NCBI GenBank assembly: GCA_007922225.1
Contig: ML680086.1
Coordinates: forward strand, 10,330,540 to 10,394,539
Direction of reading: 5' to 3'
Length of the DNA: 64,000 bases
Origin: Emydura subglobosa
Lineage: Eukaryota; Chordata; Testudines; Chelidae
Shown: positions 22,691 to 34,907 of the stretch, in pieces
Position numbering within the stretch: position 1 is the stretch's first letter
How the letters are laid out: each line of letters begins with the position of its first letter
Translations under genes and position numbers: made by a program
The notes under the pieces: generated by a model
The model's input: only the letters and a program-made list of their open reading frames with translations
Database searches by the model: none
Told to the model about the DNA's origin: nothing

Positions 22691-23265
22691 TGTGACAGGG
22701 TTACACCTGATGGCTACAGGAGAGTAGTAGAGGGGGTCTATATTAGCCCCAGAATGAACAAATCCCTGTTCCCTGGGTGATCCAGCTGGGGCCACTCTGG
22801 GGCAATTAGGCCAATTAAGCCAGCTGGGGCCAATCAAGGAGCTTGCCCCAGCAGTTAAAAGCCTTCCTGTCAGGCAGACAGGGGCAGCTGGAAGGGAGTT
22901 AAGAGAAGGAGTGGCGTGACAGGACTTGAAGCAACCACTGCCTCCTATTACAACCCCAGAGGTACCAGAGAGAGAGGGGGTACCTGTCTGGCTACGGCCA
23001 GGGACCCAAGGCACAGGCCTGAGGGAGAACCCCTCCCCACCCAGTTCCAGGAAGCAGATGGCAAGCAGTGGGGCCAAAGAGAGGTGACCCAGGGAAGGGA
23101 GTAAGTCATGGACTTTTGAAGACTACTCTACACAGGGTCCCTGGGTTGGGGCCCGGGGCAGAGGGTGGGACCCCTTTCCCCCCCGCTCCCACCCAAGCAC
23201 GCTAAAGTCATAGCCGAAGAGGGCACAGTACCCACGAGAGGGCTAAACTAGCCGCCCATGCCACA
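22691..23265. mobile_element. solo LTR, 575 bp, inserted in CR1
   Basis: The element begins TGTGACAGGG and ends ATGCCACA, the TG...CA form of an LTR. It is bounded by ATAC on both sides (22687-22690 and 23266-23269), and removing it restores the CR1 sequence TATATACTGTAATCAAG. It contains a CCAAT-type GGGGCCAATCAAGG. The 167-codon minus-strand frame across it is a shadow. It is younger than the CR1 host copy. Family is not known to me. Confidence 0.8.
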
Positions 23266-24030
23266 ATACTGTAATCAAGTTACCCCTCAATCTTCTTTTT
23301 GATAAACTGAACAGATGAAGCTCTTTAAGTTTCTCATTTTAAGGTCATTTCTCCAGCCACCAAATTATTTTTGTGTTCCTTTTCGGTACCCTCTCCATTT
23401 TTTGGACACCCTTTTAAAAATGTGGCTATCTGAACTGTACACAGTATTTAAATATTGGTCTCCCCAGTGCTGTACACAGAGGTAAAATCATTTCCCCGCA
23501 CCTCATTACTTCACTGTTTATACATCCATTGATCCCATTAGCCCTGTTCCCATAGCATCTCACAGGGATCTCATGCTGCATTGCTTGTCCACTATGACTC
23601 GTAAATCCTTTCCAGAGTCACCGCTTTCCTGGATACAAGCCCCCATTCTGTAGACATGGTCTCCATTCCTTGTTCCTAGATGTCCAGCTTTGCCCTTTAA
23701 AACACATTTTGTTTGAACGGGCCTAGCTTACCAAGCGATCCAAATCACTCTGTATGGCTGCCCAGTCACTCCACCAATCTTTGTGTCATCTGTGAATTTT
23801 TCTGGCAGTGATGTGATGTTTGCTCCCCGATCTTGGATAAAATGTTGAATAGCATCAGGCCTTGTACTGATTCCTGTGGAACTCCACTCCCACTCAGTGA
23901 TGATTCCCCATTGACAATGACTTTGTGAGATGTCCGTTAGCCAATTCTTATTCTGTCTAACATGTACTCTATTGATATTGAATGGTGCTAATGTTTTAAT
24001 CAGATTGTCATGTTGACTTTCCAAAGGTCA

Positions 24031-25980
24031 CATAGGAAGTATATGAGGGGGATAGGGAACTGAGCCCACGTCTCCCCCTTCTTCTCTAATTGCATATACT
24101 ATAATTTGCAGCAATCTAGGTGGAGTTTAATGAACTCTTCCTGTGTTCCTATGGCTGTTGGAAATTCTGTAGGCATCTCTGTGGTGTTTATAATCCATAA
24201 AAGCACCCTTGAAGTGCTTAACCCCTGCAGGATTCCCTGTGGCATTCGTTCTCCTATAACAGTCTCTGCAGTAGCTATCATTCTCTTAGGAGTCTTTGTA
24301 GGGGAGAGCTGGGTGAGGTTAGAACCCAGGCAGTAGTTAGAGCAAGAGTCTTTGTGGTGGCTCTTAAATCTTCTTGAAACCTTCCACTTCAGATATCGTC
24401 AGCCCCTACACATTGGCTCAGTTCCAGTCCATAGTTGAAGAGATCTGCAGCCCATGACTGAGCTTTTGTGAATGAAAAGCCCTTGGTTGTATGTGTGCCC
24501 AATTTAATGACATAATTATACCTACCCAGCTGCTCTCTCTGCATTGTGAGCGTGTGCTACCAGTGCCATTTATTGGGCACTTAAAGAACAAATATTGTCT
24601 TTTTTTTCTGAATAGCAAACTTGAATGCTGCAGACAGACAGGCTGGAACTGTGAAGGTGTCTCATTTTAGTGCCTAGTCTTATGACCCATCTCTATTCTA
24701 CACAGCTGCCAGGAAAAATACAAGACAAATCAGACTCACAGGTCCCTGCTGTAGAAGGCAGTGTATGGCTGTGGGGAATTTTCTGGCAAGGAGGGGCTCT
24801 TGATGGGGCAACTATGGATGCTGCAGAAAGATCCTTGGAGCATCTCCTCGTACCTGATGAGCAGAGCAGACAGTGCATTATAATGGCTGTGCTCATGATG
24901 GGAAGAGAGAGACCACTGCTAAAGTGCCTACTCTGAATTCAGGGCCATACAAGGGAAGCTGAATAGAGACAATCACACTTTGCCCTGCTGCTGAAATACT
25001 AATTGCTCTGAATTGTGTCCATCAATTATTGCAAAGAGGAGTTGTCTCTCTGTAGGTGCAGGGGGTGGAAGGACTCTGGATTTTTTCGGGGAGGCACAGC
25101 ACAGAAAAGCTGGCTGCTGACAGCTGGGTGGTTCAGAAAGCTGGAAGTGAATGGGACACACATCTGTTTGGTGTCTTTGGTATTCTTGGCTCAGTTCTTA
25201 GTGGGCCGATGTCCACATTACAGCAACCATCCCCACAGCTGGCATTGTTGGCCCCCCTTGCTGGCAATCTTCAGACTGAATAGGCTATGGAGACTGAATT
25301 ACCCTGTCACTCTGCAGGTCAGATCTGAGGTACGATGGAGGGCAATATGAGGAAACTCATGCTGATCTGTGGCTAAATCAGGCACTTCTGTCCATAGGAC
25401 TGTGATGCTGACACTTCCGCAGCATCAGGCATCCATTGTGAAAGTTCAACAGCAGTTAGAACTGATTGATTGGATTATTCACTGGGAAAATTTGTTGCAA
25501 ATTGATCTTGATTTTTGCAAAAAGTATTCATTATTTGGTGAATAGTTTGTGTGTAAACAAATTTCAGCCCATGTTCACTTTGGCTGTTTCCTTTTTATGG
25601 TGTGTGAGTGGGTGGTAGAATTTCTGCTGCATGATTTGATGACTGAGGATTTTTTAAGCAGGGGAACCGCATGATGTGTAAGAAATAACAGATAATGTCC
25701 AATACGAATTTTCAGATGAAACAATTGTGCTAAATTTGCGAAACTTCTAGGATTTGTGAATATTTTCCTGTCTACCCAACAGCCTTTTAAATATTTTCAA
25801 ACAATGAATAACCTGACCCCACGAGTAACAGCAAACTGAACTCCACTCTTTTATTCAAAAACAGATTCATAATTCACTTTTGTATTCTTCTACTTAGTGC
25901 TTACACAGAAAGCACTTTTCAGCTTCAAGGCACTATGCAACCGTTAGCTAATCCCTACAGCACCCTTCCAGAGTATGGCT
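24031..25980. other. unique sequence, no gene seen
   Basis: There is no gene signal. The block at about 24970-25060 is conserved-looking (TAATTGCTCTGAATTGTGTC, CATCAATTATTGCAAAG) but this is a visual judgement. The rest is ordinary AT-rich sequence. Confidence 0.35.
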
Positions 25981-26168
25981 GGTCTACACATAGTTCTTGT
26001 ACTGATTTAACTATATCAAAACTACTGAAATTATGTCAAAACAAGCTATACCAATATAAGTACCTTCATACTGGGATAATTGTGCCCCCACTAGGGGATT
26101 GCACCCGTTTAATTATATCAGGTTCCAAACCAGTATAATCAAATCAGCACAAAAACTTTCTGTAGACC
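25981..26168. mobile_element. short palindromic element with GGTCTACA ends
   Basis: The ends GGTCTACA and TGTAGACC are perfect inverted repeats. Inside, TATATCAAAACTACTG and AGGTTCCAAACCAGTATAAT suggest remnants of longer arms. It is probably a small relative of the other GTCTACAC-ended elements. Confidence 0.6.
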
Positions 26169-26174
26169 ACCCCT

Positions 26175-26325
26175 GAATGTTATCCCTATATTTATAGATG
26201 AGGAATCTGGGGCACAGAGTTTGTGTTTTGCCCAGGGCTACAGGCAGTCAATGTCAGATTGATGTTTAGAACTCAGGAATTCCTTAGTGTCAGTCCTGTG
26301 CTCAGATCGTTAGGTGACACCCCTC
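26175..26325 (-). repeat. SINE fragment, minus strand
   Basis: TATTTATAGATGAGGAATC, GGGGCACAGAGTTTGTG and CCCAGGGCTACAGGCAGTC follow the minus-strand SINE body. The head region is present but strongly diverged. Confidence 0.5.
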
Positions 26326-26337
26326 TGCCTAAAAATT

Positions 26338-26790
26338 AGAGCTGTGAGGGAAATGGTTTTCCCATCCTGAGAAAATATTTGAGATGACAAAATTTTTTCC
26401 TGTCCAAAATTGGGCCAAAAGGATGAAATCTTGAAAAATTTTGCAAATTGACAAATCGTTTTTTAAAAGTTCAGGTCCATCAAAACATTTTGGTTTGATC
26501 ATTCTGAAATGTTTCCTTTTGACTTGGGCCATTTAAATTTTTTTTTAGTATAATTTAGCTTAAATTTTGAAATGAAAATTTGTTTTGAATCAGTAAATTG
26601 GAATTTTTTGTTTAGAAGATGTCAAAACAGGACGTTTCAACAATTAAAAAACTTTTTTCAACCTTTTTTTCAAGTCTAGGCATTTGTCAATACCAACACT
26701 TCCTTACAAACAGTTTTGGTTTCATGGAATCAACCTTTTTTCTTCAGGAAAAAGAGTTTGCTGAAAAATTCCCAACCAGCTCTACTAAAA
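26338..26790. repeat. AT-rich fold-back repeat (AAATTTT family), copy 1
   Basis: The segment starts TTAGAGCTGTGAGGGAAATG and ends CCCAACCAGCTCTAC, so the ends are complementary. The interior is dominated by AAAATTTT, TTTTGAAA and similar runs. Related segments lie at 29110-29360, 31735-32095, 38444-38797 and 58700-58905. Confidence 0.6.
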
Positions 26791-26844
26791 ACTAAAGATA
26801 CAACCAAAGAAAACTCCCACATAAAGAATATTTAATTACACTTA

Positions 26845-26965
26845 TCATTTGTATTGCAGTACCATTCAGTGGCCACCCATTGGGATGGGGTTCCATTGGG
26901 CTGGACACTGCACAGACATGTAGGAAAAGTCAGTTCCTATCTAAAAAAAATTATAATCTAGATTA
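26845..26965 (-). repeat. SINE tail fragment, minus strand
   Basis: ATTTGTATTGCAGTACCATTC, GGACACTGCACAGACATG and AATTATAATCTAGATTAT match the minus-strand tail of the SINE family. The head is missing. Confidence 0.5.
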
Positions 26966-29109
26966 TACTCTAGTACTGAATAGGAACAGCCTCAAATGTT
27001 CTCAGAACACTGAAATAATCTTTGGTATTTGGGGTAATTGCCGTAGAGAAATGTAGAATTGTAGCCCTTGAGGATGATTCGTGTGAGGTGTGGGCAGGCG
27101 GAATTTTCCCACAATGCAACCAGATCCTGTCTGCTGTAGCAACACTTCCTGGGGTTGTCTAAAACGAAGTCACTATATTCCCAATGAAACCACCTGCCCT
27201 GCTAACAGAAGAATGGCAGGAATCCATCGGGCTGGGCAAAAACTTTCCTTCCCTTTTTTTTCAGGCAACTACTTTTATGACAATATTATGATACTAACAA
27301 TAAAAAGAGCAAATTAACATTCTTCCTGGCATTGGGAATCTATTGTTCAGTCTGTTTACCTCCCTTTTGTTCTGCGAAATGATTAATCGTCTCCTTGGAC
27401 AAGGTTGTCCTCTAAATTATACTAAATTGCTGGTAATTTCTGTAATATTTCTCACTTCGCTCAGTAATGATTTATTGTTTAGAGATTCTCTCGACAGAGA
27501 TGCCTTTTGGGAACATTCCATTCAGCTGCTTTGGAGTCCTAAAAGGACAAAAAATAGAGCTGCCCAACTCTCTGAAATGTTCCAGCAGGATCAAGAACCT
27601 TAATGGGGATCTAACCTCACCCCACTCCCTTGTTTTTACCTCCTCCTTCCTGTGAGTTAGAACACTGCTCCTTTTTTTGATGCTCCTGGAGCAACTGCAG
27701 TTACTGTCCTGCAGATTTGGAACCTGGGGGAGGGATGTTATAGAGCCAGCCTGCATGAAAATGTTTTATCTGTCCTCTGTGAATGGCTCAGTTCCCTTGT
27801 TCTTCAGCTTACACAACGGGAATCTAGCTGGTACCATGGGTCGGTGCATTGTTCTGAACCTTTTGTACTTGCCTCTGTAATTCCTTTGTAATTCCAAATC
27901 AAAGTTGCCATTATTTGAAGGCTATAGATGCAGATGTATGGGAGGCAAAACAGAGACACAAATACAAGGATTTAACACCACTAATACAGGATAGGAAAAA
28001 TAAGGACTTTGACTCCATAGAAAATAATTGAAGAAAGAGAATTGTCTGGAGACTCCTAGTGGAAGGGAGAGGGAGCAGGAAATGGTATTTTGGTAAAATA
28101 TAAAGACTGTCCCACCACATTAGGAATGGTTCCATGGTGTAAATGCCAGGCCTGGAAGTGAAGGTTCCAAAATGTCATTGTGAAAGTGTTCTCGTGGTAT
28201 TTCAAGCTCAGATGAAAGTAGGGAGGAGTTGATATCTTTGATATCTTTTTCCTGCATCCCAGCCCACTTTTGCAGACTGAAAATGTGTGGATAGTTTAGA
28301 TCAAATTCTGGGTAAGCAACCACACTTTGGGATGCTTAGATAAAGCACCAAATCTTTGAGGTTTGCATGGTGCAACTCAGCATATTGTGCAGTTGATTTG
28401 TTTGAGTTTAGGTGCCTCTTTTCCCGTTTCCATGGTCATTCATATCCAATGCCAGTGAAGTGTCCCTTCTATAAGGGAACAGCTGGCAGGTGTACTGCTG
28501 TGCCACAGCAAGGAGGGATCTAGTATTCGTCCTACCTCAATTTGTTGGGTGCCCAATTTGAGAGAATTTAGAGAGCCCTGTCTCAAGTCAGGCACCCAGC
28601 AATTGATGCACCTCAGAGCACTAGTCATTTTGGAAAACAAGCCTCTGTTTTCTCATTTCTCTGGGCATTTTTATTACCTAAAGGCACAATCTGTGGAGCT
28701 GAAATAACTTAATCTCGTCTTCTCATGGCGTTACAACTCCTGGATTGTGGGAATATAAAAAGATCCAATCTTTTGCTGTTTTGACCCATGAAAAATATAG
28801 GAATAATTACAAACACAGCGATGTCCAGCTGTATTTGGGTTTACCTGAATCCCAGGGTTTGAGTTCAGATGTCTGCAGAACTTGAATAAATAGTCTTAGC
28901 TATTTTTCCTTTTCATGAGTTGAAATCTGGGCTTTTGGTGACAAGTGAAATGGGTTCAGTCTGTCCTCAGGTTTGTCTTTGTGACCAAACCATGACATGC
29001 TTGGCAGTCTCTTCTCTAGGGAAGTCCATCCTTGGATTATCAGTGGTTGCTGTGCATCTTGGGAATGAAGTGTCTGGGCAGAACTTCTGTTTTATTCTAC
29101 TTTAAATTT
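26966..29109. other. unique sequence with candidate conserved block
   Basis: The segment at about 27260-27600 is non-repetitive and AT-rich with several ordered motifs, including GCGAAATGATTAATCGTC and GTAATGATTTATTG. A short fold-back (GGGTGCCCAATTTG with CAGGCACCCAGCAATTG) lies at about 28538-28612. I see no gene. Confidence 0.35.
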
Positions 29110-29360
29110 TTCTGCTTTCATCAAAAGTGTTCCGGTTTTCATCAAAAAATGGAGAACCAAATTATCTTCAGCAACTAAAAGACACATAGTTTTTGTTTCT
29201 TTGTTTTTGGCTATTGGTTGACCAAAAAAAAAAAGGTGGGGGGGATGAGGTTTTTCATGAAAAACCCAAAATTTTAGATGGAAAATTTTTCAAAAAAAAA
29301 TTACACAATTGTTTGTTGATGAAAATTTTTAAAGGAAAACCCAAATCATTTCCTGACCAT
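29110..29360. repeat. AT-rich fold-back repeat (AAATTTT family), copy 2
   Basis: Runs such as TGGAAAATTTTTCAAAAA and GATGAAAATTTTTAAAGG are typical. The right end CATTTCCTGACCATCTC matches the terminal CTGACC of other copies. A poly-A/poly-G junction at about 29224-29246 is also present. Confidence 0.5.
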
Positions 29361-30700
29361 CTCATATCATGACTAGGTCCATACAGCTTGTGTGGAGGCA
29401 TTTAGCAGCCCTGATCCCTGGCAGAGGCTCTAGTTTTCCTTGCTTGTTTGTCAGAGAAGCATCTTTACAATTCTGGAGTGTCACAGGCCTTCTGGCTCTG
29501 TCACTTCAAAGCGTACCCCTCTTAACTGAATAGCTCTCCATGACCTTTCACACAGGACTTTCCCAGCTTGCGTATCAGGTTTCCCAGAATCTGGATATAC
29601 AAGGAGAGGTCAATTCTGGATATGATCAAGGTGCTCACTCCTAATGGAAAATCCTGTCCTTGCCTTGAATAACAAACTGTGGCTGTGTATGTACAGATGC
29701 TACGGAGATCAAGTCTTGGCTTTTCAGCACCAAAAGCACCAACCTCTACTTCGTGAGCAAGAGAGATAACAGCATTTATCACTCCGTAGCCATGGCAGGT
29801 TGTTCTCCTGGCAGGGGCCAGTTGCTTGGCCAATAAGCTAGTGTGTCACTTTCACACAAAAAGCCAAAGTATGGGAAAAAGGAAGACATTCCCTCCTTTG
29901 CTGCTTCTCCTGACAGATTTCTGAAAACATGGTGTCTGAAAATGGGGTGAAATATCACCCTCTTAAAGCCTCTGACAGATTTCTGTCTTTGCAAAGCACC
30001 TTGAAATAGGGTTGTAGCTTGTGCTTTTTTTTTTTTTTCAGCTCTTGGGCTGTAGCTGTAGGTCATAATTGGAAACATTTTTTCAGGGTTGAGTGTCTTC
30101 CTGGTTAAAGGAAGGGGAGCCACTTTTTATTTTACCCCAAGTGCTAGTTTGACTTGAAATTATGAAATGAAAAGTAAAATCCAGGAATTTCCCAGTTGAT
30201 TCTATTCCCAATGAGGCTGGATGCCTCCCTTAGTGTTATAAGGCCAGCATGTTCTTTCTCCCACCAGTTGTTGTTCCTCCTCGCTGTTGTTTGGAAAACC
30301 CTATGTCGTAAGACTATAAACCATGTATGTTAGTGCTCTTAAGATGCAGTGTCTGACTCCTTTTGTTCAGCCAAGGGGTAGATGTCTCTGTTAATGTTTT
30401 ATGAAGGCAGGAATCTGACTGTTTGGAAAGGATCTCACCGTGCACTGCTCAGTTTCAGCCGATAGGGTGTTGATTCATCATCTCATTTTATCAGCTCATT
30501 GTACAGCCAGCTGTCACAAACCCCATGTGCTGGCACAGTGTCACCGTATCCATTTGCCTCCCCGTTTATTGTCCCAAGAGTGAATGAGCCGTATGGACTC
30601 AACCATCCTCTTGCCTCTCCAAGAGCTGCAGCCCACTTGTATGGTGGCATTAGAGGACTGTATACTATCGATGCAGCCACCCTTGTTTGGACGGAGGGAG
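29361..30700. other. unique sequence, no gene seen
   Basis: No repeat family or domain was recognised apart from a T-run at about 30028-30041. Minus-strand frames near 29522-30123 lack domains. Confidence 0.3.
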
Positions 30701-31578
30701 TGTCTACACTACAAACTTAAATTGACCTATTACAGCCACCTCAGTCATTACTGCTTTGGTTCATGCCCACACTCCCCTCCGTCTGTCGTTGGTGCTCATG
30801 CTCACTTCCATCGGTGCACTTCCACCGACCTAAGAGGGGCCCTGTGGGGAGCCGAGAGCCCCTATCTCTCAGCTCTGCATGCAGGTGTGCATGCAACTGC
30901 CCCCTCCCCCACTTGCCTCCTGGTTACCCAGGGCTCTTGGCTCCTGGCTCCCTGCTGAGAACACGGCAGCCACCTGGGCTCTCGGCTCCCCACTCCCCAC
31001 CCTCCCAGCTCCCTCAGGCTCTTGGTTCCCCAGCAGGAACACAGCAGTTGCCCGAGCACCCAGTGGGGAGCTCTGCGCCTGGAATCTGGGCAGCGCATGG
31101 GCTCCTGGTGGAGGGTGGGGAGCTCAGGCAGCAGCCCAGCAGGGAGCCAGGACCCAGGGGGCAGCCTTGTTCTGAGTAGGGAGTTAGGAGCCAGGCGGGT
31201 ACAGCTGGACTCAGAGAGGGGAGCTTGGAGTAGGGAGCCAAGAACCCGGGGGAGGGGAGCAACTGGGCTCTGGCTGAACCCCCCTGCCCACTCTGGGGTG
31301 ACAGAGTGACTTTCTTGTCAATTTCACTGCTCCCAGATGGAGCTGTAAAATTGACAAGAATGACAGCCCACATGGGATGTAAGTAACCTGCAGTGTCTAC
31401 ACGGACACCACGTCCCCCTAACTACAACGACATAAGCCCTACGCCACTTGTGGAGATGGAGTTATGATGTTGGTGCAGTAGGGCACTTACACTGGTGGGA
31501 GCACGGCTGTAGTGTGTACATCAATATAAGGAGGTTGACGTAAGCTGCCTTATGTCAACCTAACTCTGTAGTATAGAG
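30701..31578. mobile_element. large palindromic DNA-transposon-like element (family C), ~0.88 kb
   Basis: The left end TGTCTACACTACAAACTTAA pairs with the complement of the right end CTAACTCTGTAGTATAGAG, with a longer diverged arm (GTCAACCTAACTC on the right). The middle is GC-rich and holds several overlapping open frames of 90-138 codons that are compositional artefacts. The right half repeats in truncated form at 12725-12980. I could not read a target duplication. Confidence 0.7.
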
Positions 31579-31734
31579 AGAACTTCAGAGCTGTCCATAT
31601 GGCACCACTCACTCAGAAAGGGATATCCCTTTCTGGCTCTCTGTTGTACATCTGGTTTCACCTCTGTCCCTACCCCTTTTCATTTCTCACCCACATTTAG
31701 TTGACGTCTGTGTTTTTGTGGTCACATCTCTCTC

Positions 31735-32095
31735 CTCTCTGAAACAAAAACATTCAAAATTTCCCACAAAATGAAATAAAAAAAAATTCATATTGGATCA
31801 TTTGACACATTTCAATTAAATAAATTCAAAACATTTCATTCTGATTTTGACCTTTTAAAATGTTTTTCTGATAGAAAACAATGAATTTTATTTCGCCAAG
31901 TTTTTTTAAACAAAAAGTCAAAACATTACGTTCTGAAATGTGAACAGGCATGTTTCAGCATTATTAAAATGCTCCATGTTGGTTTTTTTAAAACAAAATT
32001 TCATCAGCTGACACACTTTTTGAAAGTTTGAATTTAGATGAAAATGGCACATTTCACTGAAAAAAAAGTTGAAATATAAAATGTCTGACCACATC
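31735..32095. repeat. AT-rich fold-back repeat (AAATTTT family), copy 3
   Basis: It contains repeated CAAAATTTC, GAAATG and TTTTTTAAA runs and ends AAATGTCTGACCACATC, similar to the end of copy 2. There is no coding content. Confidence 0.5.
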
Positions 32096-32097
32096 TA

Positions 32098-32240
32098 GTA
32101 ATTAGTATTATCCCCATATAATGGATGGGGAAACTGAGGCACAAAAAGGGAACTTGCTCAAAGCCACACAGGAATCTTGTGTCAGAGCTGGAACCCAACT
32201 CTCCTGACTCCCTGTCCAGTGCCTTGTCTACAAGATTGTC
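32098..32240 (-). repeat. SINE fragment, minus strand
   Basis: TATCCCCATATAATGGATGG, GGAAACTGAGGCAC, AGCCACACAGGAATCTTG and ACCCAACTCTCCTGACTCCC follow the minus-strand SINE in order, including part of the tRNA-related head. Confidence 0.65.
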
Positions 32241-33163
32241 CATGCACGTTTTGGATAAAAAGAGAAACCACCTGAGCAGGGAGCCTCTGCTCTGAAGAGG
32301 CAGTGACAGGAAGGAATTGCTGTTCCTTCCTTGCAAAGCATTAGCAGTCCTGCCCAAAAGCAGAAGTTCTTGTTTTCCTTGCTTGTTAGAGAGGCATTTC
32401 TGCAGTGTCACAGGCCTTCTGGCTCTGTCACTTCAAAGCTTATCCCTCTTAATGGAATTTCATTCCACACCTTTTCACATGGGACTTTCCCATCCTTCCT
32501 CCTGCTTCTCTCTCCCATCCTCCAACTGCCTTCCTCTTTGCATTAATTCTTTATGGACAAAGGTTTACTTTACAAGAAGACTCCTCTGATCAAAGGAAGC
32601 CTTATCTAATTCCAGAGACAAGCGCATCCCAGTGAAATCACCGAAATTAGTCAGGCCTGTGCCTTTCTAAATCGCTGGGATGTGGTTGCTGAATAGTGAT
32701 CAGCTGATGACTTTTGCTTGCTGCCCTGTTTATTATGCAGATCTCAGTCCTGGTCATTCAGCCTCCCTGCTGCCAATCCACACCCACACCCACACCTGCA
32801 AAGCTCCTTGGGGAAGAAGCTCAGCAGCCAGAGATTTCCCTCACACATGCTGGAAGTATTCCCTGGGAGTGGCAGGGCAGAGCCAATCATTTTCAGCAGC
32901 CATGGTTTCTACCCTTGATCAGCTCCTCTTTGCTGCCTTGAAGTGAAAAGTAAAATTCAACCTATGATTCCTTCATGAAGGGAACCCAACTAAATCAGCT
33001 GTCCTTTTTCTTATTCACCATCCTCTACTGCCAGCATCAGCATGCTTTACACTCAAGTCATCCTCACATATCAACCAGTCTGAGGCAGCTCTGTGGGTGC
33101 ATGAAATATGAGCTTACAGTAGAAACCCTGAGGAAACTTTAGGTAGCTAGAGATGAGTGTCAT
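32241..33163. other. unique sequence, no gene seen
   Basis: Several short frames overlap a CACACCCACACC run near 32780 and have no domain. Nothing else was recognised. Confidence 0.3.
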
Positions 33164-34420
33164 TCATAGAAACATAGGACTGGAAGGAACCTTGAGAAGT
33201 CATCTAGTTCAGTGGTTCTCAACCTTTCCAACCTACTGTACCCCTTTCAGGAGTCTGATTTGTTTTGCGTACCCCAAGCTTCACCTCACTTAAACTACTT
33301 GCTTACAAAATCAGACATAAAAATACAATGTGTCACAGCACGCTGTTACTGAAAATTTGCTGACTTTCTTTTTTACCATATAATTACAAAATAAATCAAC
33401 TGGAATATAAATATTGTACTTACATTTCCGTGTGTAGTATATAGAGCAGAATAAACAAGTCATTGTCTGTATGAAATTTTAGTTTCCACTGACTTTGCTA
33501 GTGCTTTTTATGTAGCCTGTTGTAAAAGTAGGCAAATATCTAGATGAGTTGAAGTACCCCCTGGAAGACCTCTGTGTACCCCCAGGGATATACGTACCCC
33601 TGGTTGAGAACCACCGATCTAGTCCCCCCACGTTGAGGTAGGAGCAAGTGCATCTCCATCATCCCCAACAGGTGTTGGTCCAACTTGTTCTTTAAAACCT
33701 CCAGCGATGGGATTCCACACCCTCTCTTGGAAGTCTATTCCAGGACTTATCTACCCTTATAGTTAGAAAGATTTTCCTAATATCTAACCTACATCTCCCT
33801 TGCTGCAGATTAAGCTCATTACTTCTTGTCCTATCTTCAGTGGACATGGAGAACAATTGATCCTTGTCCTGTTTATAACAGTCCTTAACATATTTGAAGA
33901 TTGTTATAAGGTGTCCCCTCAGTCGTCTTCACTCAAAACTAAACATGCCCAGTTTTTTTGTTTAACTTTTCTTCATAGGGCAGGTTTTTCAAACCTGTTA
34001 CATTTGTGTTGCTCTCCTCTAGACTCTCTTCAATTTGTCCACATCTTTCTTAAAGTGTGTTGCCCCAAACTGGACACAGTACTCCAACTGAAGCCTAACT
34101 ATTGCTGAGTAGAGCAAGACAATTATCTCCCTCGTCTCACATACCACACTCCTGTTATACACCCCAGAACATTAGTGTTTTTTGCAACTGCATCACACTG
34201 TTGGCTTATAGTTAATTTGTGATCCACTATATCCACAAAATCCTTTCCTGCAGTACTACTGCCTCGCCATTTATTCCCCATTTTGTAGTTGTGCATTTGA
34301 TTTTTCCTTCCGAAGTGTAGTTCTTTGCCCTTGTCTTTAGTGAGTTTCATCTTGTTGATTTCAGACCAATTGTCCAATTTATCAAGGTCAATTTGAAAAA
34401 ACAGACTGGTCTGGAACTGC
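33164..34420 (-). mobile_element. CR1 LINE, 3' part with pol remnant, carrying a hAT-type element
   Basis: On the minus strand a decayed end of the CR1 reverse transcriptase reads in one frame (about 34123-34420). It shows LDKLDNWSE, KELHFGRKN, YKMGN and SQQCDAVAKNTNVLGC, all matching positions downstream of the RT active site in CR1. The well-preserved 3' untranslated region follows, ending in the CR1 terminus at CATTCATAGAAACATAGG. A 407-bp hAT-type element interrupts it at 33210-33616. The copy is 5' truncated and inactive. Confidence 0.85.
33210..33616. mobile_element. non-autonomous hAT-type element, 407 bp, with 8-bp target duplication
   Basis: The ends CAGTGGTTCTCAACC and GGTTGAGAACCACCG are inverted repeats with one mismatch. 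ATCTAGTT (33202-33209) and ATCTAGTC (33617-33624) flank it, an 8-bp target duplication differing at one base. Removing the element restores the CR1 sequence. There is no transposase. This element is younger than the CR1 copy. Confidence 0.85.
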
Positions 34421-34907
34421 CTGCTCACCAGGATGCAATTCACCCCATGCAGCAGGACAGCACAAGGACCTATGCAGCATTTTAAGTCGCAAAAAACCCT
34501 ATTTTGAAGACTTAAGTGTGCATTGGGTTGGTCCTCCGCACAGGTGTGATTGCCACCCACAGGGAGAGAGTCCCAAACAAACTCAAAGTACAGGGGCAAG
34601 AAACATTTCTTTGGATGTGTTTCTATTCAATTTCCTTTCTCCCTTTCTGGCAGCTGGAGAAATGGACCTGGAAGATCACGTAAAACAGACTCCCTCCTCC
34701 CCCATTGCAGCTCTTGCCGTGCCTCTCGGTCATGATTTGCACCACAACCCAGTTTTCCAATCCTCTTTCCCCATACCCTCACCCCTTCCAGTGCAACTCA
34801 ATTCTGGCTTGTATCACATCACTGACCTTCTGGTCCTGGGCCTTTCCTGAGAAAGAGCCAGCCCGCCTGTTCCAAGATCACGTGGCAGCTGGCTGCATTG
34901 TCTAGGT
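34421..34907. other. spacer between CR1 and a second hAT-type element
   Basis: I recognise no feature here. The left part may include a little more diverged CR1 sequence. Confidence 0.3.

Larger units (their letters stand above)
22063..24030 (-). mobile_element. CR1 LINE with pol remnant, interrupted by two later insertions
   Basis: Read on the minus strand, the copy starts with a decayed reverse-transcriptase segment (about 23728-24024). This shows the CR1-type KNWLTD region and a TDDTKIGG motif where the active site normally reads FADDTK, then the linker region AIQSDLDRL. The 3' untranslated region follows, down to the terminus near 22080. Frameshifts and stops break the frame. Two insertions split it: a solo LTR at 22691-23265 and a palindromic element at about 22208-22410. 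It is a non-functional 5' truncated copy. Confidence 0.8.

Noticed and set aside
22574..23077. 167-codon minus-strand frame
   Set aside because: It mostly lies in the solo LTR at 22691-23265.
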